This document shows positions 61,856 to 64,000 of a stretch of 64,000 nucleotides of DNA, one piece after another. The translations under genes and the position numbers were made by a program. Below the pieces are notes generated by a model that was given only the letters and a program-made list of their open reading frames with translations, had not been told where the DNA came from and did no database searches. Positions within the stretch are counted from its first letter, which is position 1. The number at the start of each line of letters is the position of its first letter. This DNA is from Spirosoma taeanense (GTDB lineage: Bacteria; Bacteroidota; Bacteroidia; Cytophagales; Spirosomataceae): positions 2,294,001-2,358,000 of the forward strand of contig NZ_CP053435.1 in the NCBI RefSeq assembly GCF_013127955.1, written 5' to 3'.

Positions 61856-61893
61856 TGTCCGCTACCGGACAGGGGCTGTACGCTTCAGGACAG
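61856..61893 (-). promoter_or_regulatory. Enhancer-like site of operon 2: TGTCC-N6-GGACA plus GGACAG
   Basis: The inverted repeat TGTCC-GCTACC-GGACA (61856-61871) and a third half site GGACAG at 61888-61893, 21 bp on. It repeats the design of the site at 51402-51440, with the same distance to the -24 box. Confidence 0.65.
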
Positions 61894-61925
61894 GCACACT
61901 GCGTAGATGAGAGCCGCTGAACCGT

Positions 61926-61961
61926 AAAAAAAGCGCCAGGTCGGGGACAAGGCGCTTTTAA
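61926..61961 (-). terminator. Terminator of the last permease gene
   Basis: A stem of about 9 bp around AAAAGCGCC and GGCGCTTTT (left arm about 61929-61937, right arm about 61951-61959), with a T tract on the minus strand, 15 bp after the stop codon. Confidence 0.65.
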
Positions 61962-61974
61962 GAGGAGGGGGCTT

Positions 61975-64000
61975 TTATTCGGTTCGCAAACTCCGGACGG
62001 GGTCCATCAGGGCTGCCTTGATACTTTGAAAGCTGATTGTTAGCAGGGCGATTACCGTTGCCAGCATACCCGCCCCGGCGAATATCCACCATTCAATGTC
62101 AATCTTGTAGGCGAAGTCGGCCAGCCACCGATTCATGGCATACCAGGCAAGCGGTGAGGCAATCAGAATAGCGATCAGCACCAGTTTCAGAAAATCAGCC
62201 GATAGCAACGTAACGATACTCGGAACGCTCGCGCCGAGCACTTTCCGGACGCCAATTTCTTTGGTGCGCTGCTCCGCCGTGAACGCAGCCAGTCCGAACA
62301 AACCCAGGCAGGAAATAAAGATGGCTAAGAAGGCAAAGTAATTCGCCAGCGTACCGACCACAATCTCGCTCCGGTACAGCTTCTGAAACTCCTGATCCGC
62401 GAACTTGTACGAGAACGGAAACTTCGGGTTAAGCTGTCGCCATAGCGTTTCTACGCTCGCCAGGGCTTCGCGGCTTTGGCCCGGTTGTGTGCGGATAATG
62501 ATATTCTTACGTTCCGGATCGGGGCTTAGTTTAATAATCAGCGGTTCGATCGGAATGTGCAGCGAGGTCATGTGATAATCCTCGATCAGCCCGATAATGG
62601 TGCCCTGTTTACCCCATAACGTCAACGGTTTACCGATGGGATCTACGTAACCAATCCGCCGGGCGGCCGTTTCGTTGATGAGGTAGCTAACCGAATCCAG
62701 GCCGTATGCTTTCGAGAAGTCGCGCCCTTTCAGATTCAGTTTTAACGTTTTGGTGAAGTCATAATCCACGGTCGAAAACTGAAACTCGATACTGACGTCG
62801 GGGCCTTTGCCCGGCCACTGCACGTTGCCGGTGCTGCCAAAGGTGTTGGTCGGCGTACCATCCATATACGTCATGGACTGAATGCCCGGCGATTTCAGTA
62901 GTTCCTGCTTAAAGGTGCTGTATTTGTCTACCAGATTCCCTTCGGCCGAGAGATAGATCAAGTTTTCCCGATCATAGCCCAGGTTCTTGGTCTGGATGAA
63001 ATTAATCTGCCGGTAAACCACGATGGTGCCGATAATGAGCAGCATCGATAGTACGAACTGAAACACGACCAGCCCCTGCCGGAACAGCCGCGCACCCGAG
63101 CCAAACCGGAGGCTACCTTTCAGAACGCGAATCGGGTTGAGCGACGACAGAAACAGAGCCGGGTAGCTTCCGGCAATCAGTCCGGTTAGGAGTGCCATGC
63201 CCAGCAGCGTCGCCCAGAACGAAGGGCTGGCATAACGGAACGTAATGTGTTTTTCGGTCAGGGTATTGAAGACGGGCAGCAGGAGCCAGACGATACCCAG
63301 TGCCAGGACTAACGCCAGGAACGTAAGCAATAGGGCCTCGCCCACAAACTGGCCAATCAGCAGGCTCCGTACGGCCCCGATCACCTTCCGGACGCCGACC
63401 TCCCGCGCCCGCCTGACCGACCGGGCCGTGGCCAGATTCATGAAGTTAATGCAGGCAATCAGCAGAATGAACACGGCCACGATACCAAACAGCCGCACGT
63501 ATTCGATGCGGCCACCGTCCTGATAACCGTCCTTGAAGTTGGAATACAGATACCCTTCGGGAAACGGTTGCAGAAACAGCTCAATCTTGAAAGGGCTTTC
63601 TTTCATACGGGGATTCACTTCCTTCAGAAAGTGCTTCAGTTTGGCTTCGAGTCGGTCCGCGTCCGGGAGGTCGCCGTTGCGGGCCTGGTGCAGTTGAATG
63701 AACGTGCGGGGCGCGTTGCTTCCCCAGTCTTTAAGCCATTCGTTCCGCCTGATGAAATCCTGCCAGCTCAGCAGATAATCGTATTTCTCCGAACTGTTGT
63801 CCGGCAGATTCTCGAAAACGGCCGTAACCTGATAATCGGTCTGGTTATCCAGCCGGATGCTTTTTCCGATGGCGGCCTGCGGACTACCAAAATAGTTCTC
63901 AGCCAGTTTGCGGGAAATTGCCAGGTTAGCCGGGGCATTCAACGCCGTTTCAGGACGCCCTTCCAGCAGCGGCACCGTAAACATGCTGAACCAGTCAGCT
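61975..64000 (-). CDS. FtsX/MacB-type ABC permease, N-terminal part cut by window edge
   Basis: About 675 visible codons, ending at 61975. The frame stays open to the right edge and the residues just before the internal Met at 63984 (DWFSMFTVPLLEGRPETAL) fit the periplasmic domain of the family. So the true start is outside the window and about 130-220 residues are missing. Signature loops REVGVRKVIGAVRSLLIGQF and KEIGVRKVLGASVPSIVTLL are intact. It is the fourth permease of this type in 16 kb; whether it has a prefix domain and a padR partner cannot be seen. Confidence 0.92.
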   Translation of the reverse strand, partial: ADWFSMFTVPLLEGRPETALNAPANLAISRKLAENYFGSPQAAIGKSIRLDNQTDYQVTAVFENLPDNSSEKYDYLLSWQDFIRRNEWLKDWGSNAPRTFIQLHQARNGDLPDADRLEAKLKHFLKEVNPRMKESPFKIELFLQPFPEGYLYSNFKDGYQDGGRIEYVRLFGIVAVFILLIACINFMNLATARSVRRAREVGVRKVIGAVRSLLIGQFVGEALLLTFLALVLALGIVWLLLPVFNTLTEKHITFRYASPSFWATLLGMALLTGLIAGSYPALFLSSLNPIRVLKGSLRFGSGARLFRQGLVVFQFVLSMLLIIGTIVVYRQINFIQTKNLGYDRENLIYLSAEGNLVDKYSTFKQELLKSPGIQSMTYMDGTPTNTFGSTGNVQWPGKGPDVSIEFQFSTVDYDFTKTLKLNLKGRDFSKAYGLDSVSYLINETAARRIGYVDPIGKPLTLWGKQGTIIGLIEDYHMTSLHIPIEPLIIKLSPDPERKNIIIRTQPGQSREALASVETLWRQLNPKFPFSYKFADQEFQKLYRSEIVVGTLANYFAFLAIFISCLGLFGLAAFTAEQRTKEIGVRKVLGASVPSIVTLLSADFLKLVLIAILIASPLAWYAMNRWLADFAYKIDIEWWIFAGAGMLATVIALLTISFQSIKAALMDPVRSLRTE

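Overview
The window reads as chromosomal DNA of a Bacteroidota member, most likely order Cytophagales and close to Spirosoma (family Spirosomataceae). Supporting points are the type IX secretion (T9SS) C-terminal sorting tails, TAnnTTTG-type -7 promoter elements, weak or absent Shine-Dalgarno sequences, MacB/FtsX-like permeases with an N-terminal prefix domain next to PadR regulators, a YadA-head-like repeat protein, a plant-type/GapN-like aldehyde dehydrogenase and a giant CheB-CheR-PAS-kinase fusion. The genus is inferred from protein style, not from a marker gene.

Layout. 1-5.1 kb (minus strand): a partial membrane/coiled-coil protein, an ethanolamine-type APC permease, a possible HolD-like protein, a sulfite-oxidizing enzyme with its cytochrome c (SorA/SorB type), and a small DUF2892 membrane protein. 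5.2-9.5 kb: purA, a Fur-family regulator and a bifunctional RelA/SpoT, with a perfect 29-bp-arm hairpin between fur and rsh. 9.6-13.2 kb (plus): tRNA-Leu(TAG) with a clear promoter, trigger factor, a formaldehyde-dehydrogenase-like Zn enzyme and its small partner. 13.2-19 kb (minus): a lipoprotein, a YrdC/YciO protein, a GT2 glycosyltransferase, YihY/BrkB, an acyl-CoA thioesterase and MltG.

19-27.2 kb is a signalling island: a free CheB, a single-domain receiver, a 1554-residue CheB/CheR/coiled-coil/PAS/histidine-kinase protein, and on the other strand two more receivers plus a truncated tandem copy. No CheA, CheW or MCP gene is present, so this looks like non-chemotactic signalling. 27.3-34.1 kb: isochorismatase-like hydrolase, GapN-like ALDH, two secreted or surface proteins, an orphan ABC ATPase and a small acidic protein that ends in a perfect 37-bp-arm palindrome shared with moxR. 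34.2-45.1 kb (mostly minus): MoxR, two parvulin-type periplasmic chaperones, an agmatine-deiminase operon, a HAD phosphatase, a GAF protein, a DUF1080 protein and MnmA. 45.4-48.1 kb: a large S8 peptidase with SLH-like repeats and a T9SS tail.

48.2-64 kb is dominated by four FtsX/MacB-like permeases on the minus strand. Two of them follow padR genes. The best regulatory signal in the window is here. Both padR-ftsX operons have a sigma-54 type -24/-12 promoter about 30 bp before padR and, at exactly the same distance upstream (64 bp between the -24 GG and the site), a TGTCC-N6-GGACA inverted repeat plus a third GGACAG half-site two helical turns further out. This suggests one enhancer-binding protein controlling both operons; the second probably also includes a NamZ-type (DUF1343) muramidase. 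Between the permeases lies an AT-richer segment (51.4-54.6 kb) with a frameshifted response-regulator remnant, four tiny or small genes, two related palindromic repeats and an IS3-family element with a programmed -1 frameshift.
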